Source: Tannerella sp. (lineage in GTDB: Bacteria > Bacteroidota > Bacteroidia > Bacteroidales > Tannerellaceae). Taken from it: a stretch of 21,060 nucleotides of DNA. This document shows, piece after piece, positions 8,707 to 16,174 of the stretch. Where the stretch lies: the NCBI GenBank assembly GCA_031272655.1, contig JAISTJ010000189.1:1-21060 (forward strand). Reading direction: 5' to 3'. Within the stretch, counting starts at the first letter, position 1, and each line of letters begins with the position of its first letter. The translations under genes and the position numbers were made by a program. Below the pieces are notes generated by a model, which had not been told where the DNA came from, ran no database searches, and saw only the letters and a program-made list of their open reading frames with translations.

Positions 8707-9432
8707 TCAGTCGAAGAGTTCCTGCAAGACGGCAAGGGATTTGATTTCGGGAAAGTCGGTCAGATGAAGGCGGTAATAATTAATGATATGGCTGATGATG
8801 GAGTTCCTTTCCTTACGCGAGAACGCAAAGAGCGACATGTTGCCGTAGTTGATGTGAAGCAATCTTTCAAAGGCAAGGCTATCCTCACGGCTTAAAAAAT
8901 GGTCGTGTCCGGGCAGCGTATCGGTGAAAACGCCGTTCAGAAGGTCGAAACAACGCCCTTCTTTATATGTTTCGGCATTTGGATGAACGCCGAGATAGTT
9001 TGACAGTTGAAAGAGAAAAGCGAGGTGAAAATTTGCAGTTCCGGCGTCGGTTATATCCAATAAACGGATCGAATTACACAGAAAATCAAACAGTTTGGCG
9101 TTCGGCTCATGTTCCTGCAGCAGTCGGTACAGCGTTTCGGCGAGAAACAGCGCAATAGCGTTCTTAAAAGGATGCGTCTGAATCTTTGACGGCAGAAACG
9201 CAGGCTTGGCCTCGCGGATGCGTTGCAGTTCGCGGGTATTGCTGCGCTCGGTCTCAAGTTCAAGAATCGCAAGCGGCGAAAAAACCGACCGCGCAACCCC
9301 CGACCGCTTACCTTTGCTATTAATAATAATGTACGCGACGCGCCCGAAAGCTTCGGTAAACATGTTTATTATGAGGTAACGGTCGTTGTACGGCAAAGTA
9401 TGAAGTACTATTCCTTTGGTTTTGTGCAACAT
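8707..9432 (-). CDS. recO: DNA repair protein RecO
   Basis: The 241-residue protein has the RecO N-terminal OB-fold (residues 1-80): the opening GIVLHTLPYNDRYLIINMFT and GRVAYIINSKGKR-type segment are characteristic, followed by ARSVFSPLAILELE. The C-terminal part is helical (about 85-235), with LFLAETLYRLLQEHEPN and LAFLFQLSNYLGVHP as in the family. No Cys4 zinc cluster is seen, which is common in Bacteroidota RecO. RecO works with RecR to load RecA on SSB-coated DNA and anneals single strands. It is transcribed away from the tRNA-Glu/rpsT genes, and an exact TATCTTTG box lies 18 bp before its ATG. It is a single-gene unit by spacing. Confidence 0.93.
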   Translation of the reverse strand: MLHKTKGIVLHTLPYNDRYLIINMFTEAFGRVAYIIINSKGKRSGVARSVFSPLAILELETERSNTRELQRIREAKPAFLPSKIQTHPFKNAIALFLAETLYRLLQEHEPNAKLFDFLCNSIRLLDITDAGTANFHLAFLFQLSNYLGVHPNAETYKEGRCFDLLNGVFTDTLPGHDHFLSREDSLAFERLLHINYGNMSLFAFSRKERNSIISHIINYYRLHLTDFPEIKSLAVLQELFD

Positions 9433-9449
9433 ATACGTTTTTTACAATG

Positions 9450-9457
9450 CAAAGATA
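9450..9457 (-). promoter_or_regulatory. -7 promoter box for recO
   Basis: The minus strand reads TATCTTTG here, an exact match to TAnnTTTG, ending 17 bp before the recO ATG. The only TTTG upstream (9472-9469) is 11 bp away, too close for a standard -33 box. The leader would be only about a dozen bases. Confidence 0.55.
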
Positions 9458-9488
9458 ATGTTTTTTTGCAAAAAAATAAGAAAAAAGT

Positions 9489-9528
9489 TTTGCAGTTCAA
9501 GAATAATTCGTATCTTTGCGGTCGCAAA
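9489..9528 (+). promoter_or_regulatory. Promoter of the tRNA-Glu / rpsT transcript
   Basis: TTTG at 9489-9492 and TATCTTTG at 9511-9518 are 18 bp apart, close to the -33/-7 consensus of Bacteroides. The start site should be near 9525, about 60 bp before the mature tRNA. The -7 box overlaps a perfect inverted repeat TTTGCG-GT-CGCAAA (9515-9528), the same design as at 7950-7963. Confidence 0.8.
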
Positions 9529-9586
9529 AACGGATTTTCAACAGGTGTTTTTCACAGAAATCCCGCTGTTGATGCCGTAATTGAGA

Positions 9587-9658
9587 GGCCTGTTCGTCTA
9601 TCGGCTAGGACGCAAGATTTTCATTCTTGAAAGAGGGGTTCGATTCCCCTACGGGCTA
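9587..9658 (+). tRNA. tRNA-Glu (anticodon TTC)
   Basis: A full 72-nt cloverleaf folds: acceptor GGCCTGT / ACGGGCT with two wobble pairs, D arm GTCT...AGGAC, anticodon stem CAAGA / TCTTG with loop TTTTCAT, variable AAAG, and T arm AGGGG-TTCGATT-CCCCT. The anticodon is at 9620-9622. The discriminator base is A9658 and CCA is not encoded. It is the first gene of a transcript continuing into rpsT 26 bp later, so it must be cut from a longer precursor. Confidence 0.95.
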
Positions 9659-9684
9659 CGGAAATAATTAATAAATTTATTAAG

Positions 9685-9945
9685 ATGGCTAATCACAAAT
9701 CATCATTAAAAAGAGTGCGGCAGACGAAAACCCGCACATTACAGAACAGATATGCAGCCAAAACGATGCGTAACGCTTTGAAAAAGTTCCGTTTAACCGA
9801 AAACAAGGACGAGGTCAAAGAACTTTATCCGAAAGTAAGTTCGATGCTCGACAAACTTGCAAAGAAAAACGTAATCCACAAGAATAAGGCTGGTAATCTA
9901 AAGGCGAAGATGGCAAAGAAGGTCAATGCAGTAAGCGCCGCCTAA
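9685..9945 (+). CDS. rpsT: 30S ribosomal protein S20
   Basis: This 86-residue basic helical protein has the S20 signature: [18 protein letters not shown] at the start, then RNALKKF, and [20 protein letters not shown] near the end. S20 binds 16S rRNA helices in the body of the small subunit and acts early in assembly. The gene lies between two tRNA-Glu genes (26 bp after the first, 96 bp before the second) and shares the promoter at 9489-9518. A nested hairpin directly after its stop could limit read-through to the second tRNA. Identification is secure. Confidence 0.97.
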   Translation: MANHKSSLKRVRQTKTRTLQNRYAAKTMRNALKKFRLTENKDEVKELYPKVSSMLDKLAKKNVIHKNKAGNLKAKMAKKVNAVSAA

Positions 9946-9949
9946 GGGT

Positions 9950-9999
9950 TGACAGGACGTTTTCCGTCAGCTCTGACGGGTTTTCCTGTCAGGGTTTTA
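9950..9999 (+). terminator. Nested hairpin after rpsT, possible partial terminator
   Basis: TGACAGGA (9950-9957) pairs with TCCTGTCA (9984-9991). Inside it CCGTCAG (9964-9970) pairs with CTGACGG (9973-9979), and GGGTTTT follows. It starts 5 bp after the rpsT stop. Because no separate promoter is obvious before the second tRNA, it may attenuate, protect the rpsT 3' end or aid processing and not stop transcription fully. Confidence 0.6.
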
Positions 10000-10041
10000 C
10001 AGATTCATATCCCTTTCCGGGGTTTATTTGAAGAGCTGTTC

Positions 10042-10113
10042 GGCCTGTTCGTCTATCGGTTAGGACGTGAGATTCTCATTCTCAAAAGGGGGGTTCGATT
10101 CCCCCACGGGCTA
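10042..10113 (+). tRNA. tRNA-Glu (anticodon CTC)
   Basis: The 72-nt cloverleaf has the same acceptor (GGCCTGT / ACGGGCT) and D arm as the first tRNA-Glu. It has anticodon stem TGAGA / TCTCA with loop TTCTCAT (CTC at 10075-10077), variable AAAG, and T arm GGGGG-TTCGATT-CCCCC. The discriminator is A10113 and CCA is not encoded. It reads GAG codons only, complementing the TTC isoacceptor 455 bp upstream. The strong terminator at 10123 follows. Confidence 0.95.
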
Positions 10114-10122
10114 CTTAAATAC

Positions 10123-10160
10123 GCCTTCCTCACATTTCACGCGGGGGAGGCTTTGTTTTT
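10123..10160 (+). terminator. Intrinsic terminator of the tRNA-Glu/rpsT transcript
   Basis: GCCTTCCTC (10123-10131) pairs with GGGGGAGGC (10143-10151), a 9-bp GC-rich stem with two G-T pairs and an 11-nt loop. TTTGTTTTT follows at 10152-10160. It begins 9 bp after the second tRNA-Glu. Confidence 0.9.
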
Positions 10161-10237
10161 AATTAAGAATTTAGAATTTAGAATTTAGAATTTAGAATTA
10201 AGAATTAAGAGTTTAGAGTTTAGAGTTAGGAATTATG
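10161..10237 (+). repeat. Heptanucleotide tandem repeat (AATTTAG type) in the leuA leader
   Basis: Eleven 7-bp units follow without interruption: AATTAAG, four exact AATTTAG (10168-10195), two AATTAAG, two AGTTTAG, AGTTAGG and AATTATG. The last unit contains the leuA start codon at 10235-10237. The array fills all the space between the T-tract of the terminator and leuA. The promoter and ribosome-binding region of leuA therefore lie within or just upstream of the repeat. Confidence 0.9.
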
Positions 10238-11728
10238 GATAAACTTTTTATTTTCGACACTACCCTGCGGGACGGCGAACAGGTGCCGGGGTGTCAGTTG
10301 AACACGATTGAGAAGATTCAGGTGGCGCAGGCGCTTGAAAATCTGGGCGTTGACGTCATTGAGGCGGGCTTTCCCGTCTCCAGTCCGGGCGACTTTAACT
10401 CTGTGGTAGAGATTTCTAAGGCAGTTACCTGGCCCCGTATCTGCGCCTTGACGCGCGCGGTAGAGAAAGACATAGACGTAGCCGCCGACGCGCTTAAGTT
10501 TGCTAAACACAAGCGCATTCACACCGGCATCGGCACCTCGCCGGAGCATATCAAGTACAAGTTTAACTCCACACAGGAGGAGATATTGGAACGCGCCATA
10601 GCCTGCACGAAGTATGCGCGGCGCTATGTGGAAGACGTTGAGTTCTACTGCGAAGACGCTGGGCGCACTGATAACGAGTACCTTGCGCGGGTGGTAGAGG
10701 CTGTCATCAAGGCGGGCGCTACGGTGGTCAATATCCCCGACACTACGGGTTACTGCCTGCCGGCGGAGTATGGCGCGAAGATTGCTTACCTCTTCGAGAA
10801 CGTCAAAGGCATTGAGAAAGCGGTTATTTCGACCCACTGCCACAACGACCTCGGCATGGCGACAGCGAACACTATCTCCGGCGTCCTCAACGGCGCTCGC
10901 CAGGTGGAGGTTACCGTCAACGGCATTGGCGAAAGGGCCGGCAATACGTCTTTGGAAGAGGTGGCGATGATTCTCAAGAGCCATCGCGAGGTGGGCATTG
11001 AGACTAACATCAACACCCGCAATATCTATCCCGTGAGCCGTATGGTTTCGAGCCTGATGAACATGCCGGTGCAGCCAAACAAGGCGATAGTGGGCAGGAA
11101 CGCCTTCGCACATTCGTCGGGCATCCACCAGGACGGGGTGCTGAAGAAACGCGAGAGTTACGAAATCATTGACCCTAAGGACGTTGGGATAGACGATAAC
11201 ACGATTGCTCTGACGGCGCGCAGCGGACGGGCGGCGCTGAAACATCGCCTCAGCGTGCTGGGCGTGGAACTCACGCAGGAGAAACTCGACAAGGTCTATG
11301 AAGAGTTCCTGCTGCTTGCCGACCGTAAGAAAGACGTCAACGACGACGATGTGCTGATGCTGGCGGGCAAAGACCGCTCGGAGACGCAGCGTATAAGGCT
11401 TGAGTATCTGCAGGTTACGTCCGGCGTCGGGGTGCGTCCGGTGGCGAGTATAGGTCTGAACATAGCAGGGGAGAAGTTTGAGGCGGCGGCGTCGGGCAAT
11501 GGTCCCGTCGATGCGGCTATCAAGGCGCTCAAGCAGATAGTACGGCGCAAGATGACGATACAGGAGTTTCTTATTCAGGCTATCAACAAGGGCAGCGACG
11601 ACATGGGCAAGGTACACATGCAGGTAGAACACGAGGGCGTCAACTACTACGGCTTCTCCGCCAACACCGACATCATCGCCGCCTCCGTCGAAGCCTACAT
11701 CGACGCTATCAATAAGTTCGTTAAGTAA
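10235..11728 (+). CDS. leuA: 2-isopropylmalate synthase
   Basis: The 497-residue protein condenses acetyl-CoA with 2-oxoisovalerate, the first committed step of leucine synthesis. The DRE-TIM barrel shows DTTLRDGEQ (8-16, with Arg12 and metal ligand Asp13), [13 protein letters not shown] (200-212, His201 and His203 as metal ligands) and [11 protein letters not shown] (229-239). HSSGIHQDG and [17 protein letters not shown] mark the subdomains. The C-terminal leucine-sensing domain (about 385-497; [17 protein letters not shown]) is complete, so feedback control by leucine is expected. No leuB, leuC or leuD is adjacent, unlike typical leu clusters. The gene is markedly richer in G+C than its neighbours (37, 41 and 36 of 60 in three lines counted by hand, against 25 of 60 in the permease gene). 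Close citramalate synthase relatives cannot be fully excluded, but motifs and length favour LeuA. Confidence 0.93.
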   Translation: MDKLFIFDTTLRDGEQVPGCQLNTIEKIQVAQALENLGVDVIEAGFPVSSPGDFNSVVEISKAVTWPRICALTRAVEKDIDVAADALKFAKHKRIHTGIGTSPEHIKYKFNSTQEEILERAIACTKYARRYVEDVEFYCEDAGRTDNEYLARVVEAVIKAGATVVNIPDTTGYCLPAEYGAKIAYLFENVKGIEKAVISTHCHNDLGMATANTISGVLNGARQVEVTVNGIGERAGNTSLEEVAMILKSHREVGIETNINTRNIYPVSRMVSSLMNMPVQPNKAIVGRNAFAHSSGIHQDGVLKKRESYEIIDPKDVGIDDNTIALTARSGRAALKHRLSVLGVELTQEKLDKVYEEFLLLADRKKDVNDDDVLMLAGKDRSETQRIRLEYLQVTSGVGVRPVASIGLNIAGEKFEAAASGNGPVDAAIKALKQIVRRKMTIQEFLIQAINKGSDDMGKVHMQVEHEGVNYYGFSANTDIIAASVEAYIDAINKFVK

Positions 11729-11746
11729 AAAAGAAATGAAACCGAT

Positions 11747-13000
11747 ATGAATCTCGAACTGTTTATAGCTAAACGAATACATTTTTCTAAGGAAAAAGGT
11801 GATAATAAGAGGGTTACGCCTCCTGTTATCCGTATTTCGATGGCGGGGATTACTATCGGGCTGGCTGTGATGATTGTGGCTGTAGCCATCGTTACGGGCT
11901 TCAAAAAAGAGGTTAGGAACAAGGTTATAGGCTTCGGGGCGCATATCCGGCTGACTAATTTTGACAACAACATGTCGTATGAATCAACCCCGATAGCTAT
12001 TAGCGATTCGCTTCGGATAGCGCTTGAAAATACAGGAGGGGTGCGGCATATTGAGGTTTTTGCAACAAAACCCGGAATAATCAAGACGGATAATGATTTT
12101 CAAGGTATCGCTCTGAAAGGCGTGGACTGCGATTTCGACACCATGTTTTTCAGAAACCACCTGATAGAAGGGCAAATGCTCAAAATAGATTCGGTAAATA
12201 CTACTAATCAGGTTCTTATATCGAAAACAACGAGCCAAGCGCTAAAACTTGCCTGCGGCGATTCATTTCTGGCTTACTTTGTAAATGCGGACGAAGTTAG
12301 AGCGCGAAAATTCACAATATCAGGAATTTACAATACCGGTTTTTCGGATTACGACAAACTGTTTGTCGTTTGCGACATCAAGCATGTGCGTCGCCTCAAC
12401 GGATGGGACAGCGATATGGCAAGCGGAATCGGCATTTTTATTGACGACTATGAACAGATTGACAGCAAAACCGAAGAGCTTTACTTCTCGCTGATAGACA
12501 AAAAAGATCGCCTTGGCAACACTTATTATATACGTTCAATCAAAGAGCTTAACCCAATGATTTTCAACTGGCTCGGGGTGCTTGACTCGAATGTCGTCAT
12601 ACTGCTTGTGCTGATGGTGTTGGTGTCGGGCTTCACGATGATTTCGGGGCTGTTGATAATCATCCTCGAACGCACAAATATGATAGGCATCCTTAAGGCG
12701 ATGGGAGAAAACAATCGCAGTATCAGCGGAATATTCCTGTATGTATCTGTATTCCTGATAATTAAGGGCTTGTTTTGGGGCAATGTCATTGGTGTAGGCT
12801 TCTGTTGGTTGCAATCCCACTTTAAATGGCTGAAACTCAACCCCGAAACCTATTATTTAGACGCAGCCCCGATAGAGCTGAGTGCAACCGTACTTTTATT
12901 GATAAATATCTGTTCCTTAGCGATTTCCATACTGATGATGCTCGCCCCGACAGTTTTGATTTCAAAAATAGAGCCGTCGAAATCCATTAGATTTGAGTGA
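11747..13000 (+). CDS. LolC/LolE-family ABC transporter permease
   Basis: The 417-residue protein has the MacB/LolCE permease plan: one membrane helix near the N-terminus (about 32-52, GITIGLAVMIVAVAIVTGFK), a large periplasmic domain (about 55-278), and three C-terminal helices (about 283-309, 327-352, 381-405). The segment LERTNMIGILKAMG after helix 2 is the typical coupling motif for the ATPase. LolC/LolE proteins extract lipoproteins from the inner membrane and pass them to LolA. No LolD ATPase gene is adjacent, so its partner must be encoded elsewhere. It starts 18 bp after leuA, suggesting co-transcription, and ends only 8 bp from the convergent cpsB-like gene. Assignment to the lipoprotein-releasing branch is likely but not proved. 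Confidence 0.88.
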   Translation: MNLELFIAKRIHFSKEKGDNKRVTPPVIRISMAGITIGLAVMIVAVAIVTGFKKEVRNKVIGFGAHIRLTNFDNNMSYESTPIAISDSLRIALENTGGVRHIEVFATKPGIIKTDNDFQGIALKGVDCDFDTMFFRNHLIEGQMLKIDSVNTTNQVLISKTTSQALKLACGDSFLAYFVNADEVRARKFTISGIYNTGFSDYDKLFVVCDIKHVRRLNGWDSDMASGIGIFIDDYEQIDSKTEELYFSLIDKKDRLGNTYYIRSIKELNPMIFNWLGVLDSNVVILLVLMVLVSGFTMISGLLIIILERTNMIGILKAMGENNRSISGIFLYVSVFLIIKGLFWGNVIGVGFCWLQSHFKWLKLNPETYYLDAAPIELSATVLLLINICSLAISILMMLAPTVLISKIEPSKSIRFE

Positions 13001-13008
13001 TTTGCGAT

Positions 13009-13749
13009 TTACACCCAAAGCTTATTGTTGTTTTCAAACAAAACGGATAATTCCTTTATCCGGCTTTTATTCAGGTCTTTACGCATAAAATCGCGGCGGT
13101 GGCGACGAAGATTATGAAAATCCGATCCTGCAAAATCATAATATCCGTTTTTTAGCAGGACATCAGCCTTATGAACCGCAGAAGCGCCGTAAGAGCCTGT
13201 AAGTGAGAGTATATTAAGTTGAAATTTGATGCCTGCGTTTTTAAGCGAGGCATAGTCGTTCGAATCCATATAAACATACCGTTCGGGATGGGCGAGAACC
13301 GGACAATAGCCTTCTTCAAGAATTTTTTCCAAAATGTTGTACAGGCCGACCGGCGGCGTCAGATAAGACGTCTCAACCAAAGTATGCACCTTGTCGTAGG
13401 TCAAAAGTCCGCTTTCCAAATGCTTAATGAAATCTGGCTCAAGCATATATTCGGCGCAGAGCCTCAAAACCGGAATGTCGGTAATATTATCGCAAGCGAG
13501 CGCAGTGGTTAATGAGTTGAACTGTTCACACAGATATTGTTTTGTATTATCCTGAAAATCAGACATTACATGCGGAGTAAGGAACAATCTTTCCACTCCG
13601 TTATTATAGAGCCACCGCAACGAATTTATCGAATCGGAGCGCGATTGCTCGCCATCATCCACGTATGGCAGGATATGAGCATGAATATCAGTAAAGCCGT
13701 TGAACAAACCGGAACTGATATATGATTTTTTTGAAAAGAAAATACCCAC
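13009..13749 (-). CDS. CpsB/YwqE-type PHP-family protein tyrosine phosphatase
   Basis: The 246-residue protein carries the metal ligands of PHP phosphatases: DIHAH (21-25, His23, His25), VDDG (Asp31), TPH (His60), CAE (Glu100), LAHPERY (His154) and GSDFH (Asp210, His212). Enzymes of this type (CpsB, YwqE, Wzb analogues in other families) use Mn and dephosphorylate bacterial tyrosine kinases. The likely substrate is the Tyr tail of the kinase encoded 15 bp upstream. The start is GTG at 13749 (MGIFFSKK), which resembles the usual N-terminus of the family; no ATG precedes the first catalytic His. It is the last gene of the long minus-strand run and ends 8 bp from the converging permease gene, with no room for a hairpin between. 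Confidence 0.92.
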   Translation of the reverse strand: MGIFFSKKSYISSGLFNGFTDIHAHILPYVDDGEQSRSDSINSLRWLYNNGVERLFLTPHVMSDFQDNTKQYLCEQFNSLTTALACDNITDIPVLRLCAEYMLEPDFIKHLESGLLTYDKVHTLVETSYLTPPVGLYNILEKILEEGYCPVLAHPERYVYMDSNDYASLKNAGIKFQLNILSLTGSYGASAVHKADVLLKNGYYDFAGSDFHNLRRHRRDFMRKDLNKSRIKELSVLFENNNKLWV

Positions 13750-13764
13750 TATTTTTTTAATAAC

Positions 13765-16170
13765 TTATTTATAATCAACATATTCGTCGCCTACATAACC
13801 ATAGCCGTAACTGCCATATCCGTAACCGTAATGGCCATAACCATAACCGGATGTATAATCTACACCGTTCAGTATCACAGCCATATTTTTCAGTTTCTCT
13901 GTTTTATACATTTGCTCAATATCCGGAAGCATGCGCCTGTCCATCTTGCCTGCACGAATCACAAACAGGGTGAGGTCGGTAACGCGGTTTGAAATCATAG
14001 CGTCAGCGATAATTCCTATCGGCACATTGTCTATGACGATATAATCATAGCGTTTGCGCAGATAATCAATCAGTTCGTCAAGACGCGGGCTAAGCAGCAA
14101 CTCGGCGGGATTTGGCGGCACAGGTCCCGAACGGACAATGTCAATGTGCGGGAATAATTTATCATTGACTATAAGCAAATTCTCTTCTTTAATATTATTT
14201 GAGAGGTAGCTTGAAAGTCCAAATTCCGTCTTCGACTTGTCGTTGTTTATATCAAGATTTTTGCCGAGAGTGCCTTTGCGGAGGTCCATGTCAATCAACG
14301 CCACTTTTTTACCGGTCATTGCAAGGCTGACGGCAATGTTGGCGGAAATAAAGGTCTTGCCCGAACCGACAAATGCCGATGTTACCGTGATAACCTTGAA
14401 ATCATTGTTTGAAACCCGCATAAACTCCATATTTGTGCGAATAATGCGGAAAGCTTCCGACAGGTAATCACGCCCGTTTTCCCGTACTACGACAGAGTCT
14501 GCCACGCCTTTCTTCTTTGAAGCGTATTTCTTAAGCGGAATTTCGCCGAGGAACGGGATAGAAAGGACAGTCGTGAGGTCTTTGCGCCCCCTGACGGACA
14601 CATCCGACTGGATTATAAAATAAATGATTGTAGCCGGAATTGCAAGCCCAAGCAGGCATGCAGCCAGCAGAATAACCATTTTTCGCGGGGCGACGGGCAT
14701 TGACGGGCCTGTGGCAGAGTCTATTATACGAGCCGTGCTTTCCGTAATCGCCTTATTAAGAGCGTTTTCCTCGCGTTTATTTAGAAGATAGAGATACAGT
14801 TGTTCTTTTATCTGCTGTTGGCGGCTGATGCTTGTAACTTCCTTTTGCTGCTGCGGGACAGCCGAGATACGCGCCTGAGTGCGTTGTGTGCGCGCCCGGA
14901 CGCTCCGGAGCTGAATATTGAGGTTAACTATCAGATTATCAACGGCACGCATGATGTTTTGCCGCATAGCATTGAGGCTGTTGTTTAGATCCTGAACGAC
15001 CGGATTGCGCTCGCTGCTGCTTTCAATCAGCCTGTTACGCTTGAGAAGCGACTGATTGTAATTGATAATCTGACTTTCCACGTCTATATCATCAACTCCC
15101 GTATTGGAAGGGATAAGTTCGGTACTTTTCGACGGATCGGCAAGGTATTTTTTAACATACTGAGCCATAGACAATTTGTTGTTCAGCGAATTGATTTCAA
15201 TGTCCGAAGCGCTGTTTTCCTGAAGGGCAAGTTGCGCATCACTCTGAATATCAGTCAGTCTATGCTCGGTTTTATACGACTGGATCATTTTATCAACGTT
15301 TCCAAGCTCCTGTTCAATGATAATCAGGCGCTCGTTGATAAAATTTTCCGTATTGACCGCCATCACGTTTTTGTCGTTTATAGCCTCTTCGTTGTAAATT
15401 GCAATCACCGTATTCAGCACATCCTCAGCGCGTTGCACCGAAACGTCCTTTATCGTCAGGTTCACAACGGAAGCCTGTTTATCAGCCAAATTGACGTTCA
15501 GCTCCGTTCTGTACTTGTCTATCGTATTTTTGCGGTTAAATTTGTTAACGGCAATCGGCTTGTAGAACCACGATTCGTCATACCACAAGGTAGGTGCAAC
15601 CACGATTTTCCCGACAACAGTGTTGAGCGTGTCGCCGAGTTTTACGGTTATAACCTGCTCATTATCAACACCTTCCGACTCAAAATCCCATATAGCTATC
15701 TCGTCATTAGGTAACAGCTTGGCTTTCAGCGATATCCATTGCGATTCTTCCATATTTGTAAAAGAAAAAGTTACCGGCGAATTGGTGTAAAGCTCCTTGT
15801 TGTGGAGTTGCTCCCGCACAGTATAGCTGATGTCGAGATTTAGCCGCTTAACTGTCTCATACATAAGACCATAGCTTTTAAAAACTATCATCTCATTGTT
15901 TACATTACTTTTGCCTTCGAATATTGAAAGGTCTTGAAAAAGAGCCTTTTCCGAAGAGCTTGTTTTGTCATCTTTAATCAGCACCGAGGCGTTGCGTTCA
16001 TAGACGTCGGGCGACCACATCAGATAGAGAATGGCTGCGGCGACACAAATAATTATCGAAAACACAAACCAATACCACTTTGCTAAAAAAAATTTAATTA
16101 AGTCAAACAGATTTATGTAAGACTCATCGTTTTGGGTAATTGCCTCATCTTTAACCACTTGTTCATTCAT
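13765..16170 (-). CDS. Wzc-like polysaccharide copolymerase with BY-kinase domain
   Basis: The 801-residue protein has two membrane helices (about 33-51 and 498-520) flanking a periplasmic Wzz-type domain with long coiled coil (about 260-480). A cytoplasmic tyrosine kinase follows: Walker A SAFVGSGKT (598-606, Lys605), Walker A' ALIDMDLRKG (624-633, Asp627 and Asp629) and Walker B IVIDNVP (Asp714). GPVPPNPAELL (682-692) is also family-typical. The C-terminal 30 residues hold 11 tyrosines in a Gly-Tyr repeat, the autophosphorylation cluster. Such proteins control chain length and export of capsule or exopolysaccharide through cyclic phosphorylation. It lies between the Wza-like gene (4-bp gap) and the phosphatase gene (15-bp gap). 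The fused kinase is the usual arrangement in Bacteroidota and Proteobacteria. Confidence 0.95.
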   Translation of the reverse strand: MNEQVVKDEAITQNDESYINLFDLIKFFLAKWYWFVFSIIICVAAAILYLMWSPDVYERNASVLIKDDKTSSSEKALFQDLSIFEGKSNVNNEMIVFKSYGLMYETVKRLNLDISYTVREQLHNKELYTNSPVTFSFTNMEESQWISLKAKLLPNDEIAIWDFESEGVDNEQVITVKLGDTLNTVVGKIVVAPTLWYDESWFYKPIAVNKFNRKNTIDKYRTELNVNLADKQASVVNLTIKDVSVQRAEDVLNTVIAIYNEEAINDKNVMAVNTENFINERLIIIEQELGNVDKMIQSYKTEHRLTDIQSDAQLALQENSASDIEINSLNNKLSMAQYVKKYLADPSKSTELIPSNTGVDDIDVESQIINYNQSLLKRNRLIESSSERNPVVQDLNNSLNAMRQNIMRAVDNLIVNLNIQLRSVRARTQRTQARISAVPQQQKEVTSISRQQQIKEQLYLYLLNKREENALNKAITESTARIIDSATGPSMPVAPRKMVILLAACLLGLAIPATIIYFIIQSDVSVRGRKDLTTVLSIPFLGEIPLKKYASKKKGVADSVVVRENGRDYLSEAFRIIRTNMEFMRVSNNDFKVITVTSAFVGSGKTFISANIAVSLAMTGKKVALIDMDLRKGTLGKNLDINNDKSKTEFGLSSYLSNNIKEENLLIVNDKLFPHIDIVRSGPVPPNPAELLLSPRLDELIDYLRKRYDYIVIDNVPIGIIADAMISNRVTDLTLFVIRAGKMDRRMLPDIEQMYKTEKLKNMAVILNGVDYTSGYGYGHYGYGYGSYGYGYVGDEYVDYK
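13795..13848 (-). repeat. Gly-Tyr coding repeat in the kinase tail
   Basis: This stretch encodes residues 775-792 of the Wzc-like kinase, nine tyrosines alternating mainly with glycine. On the plus strand it reads as near-repeats of CCATAACCATAG-like units. Short-unit repetition makes slippage possible in whole codons, which would change the number of phosphorylatable tyrosines without breaking the frame. Confidence 0.8.
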
Positions 16171-16174
16171 CTTG

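Noticed and set aside
9532..9572. True H-type pseudoknot before tRNA-Glu
   Set aside because: The interleaved stems would need linkers of 0 and 2 nt across stems of 7 and 6 bp, which is not feasible; recorded only as competing pairings.
10161..10237. CRISPR array
   Set aside because: The units are 7 bp and contiguous with no spacers, and no cas gene is present.
10226..11944. A 572-codon open frame on the minus strand across leuA
   Set aside because: It mirrors a clear leuA gene that is rich in G+C at third positions, has His/Arg/Val-rich low-complexity translation without recognisable motifs, and extends into the permease gene. It is a by-product of composition.
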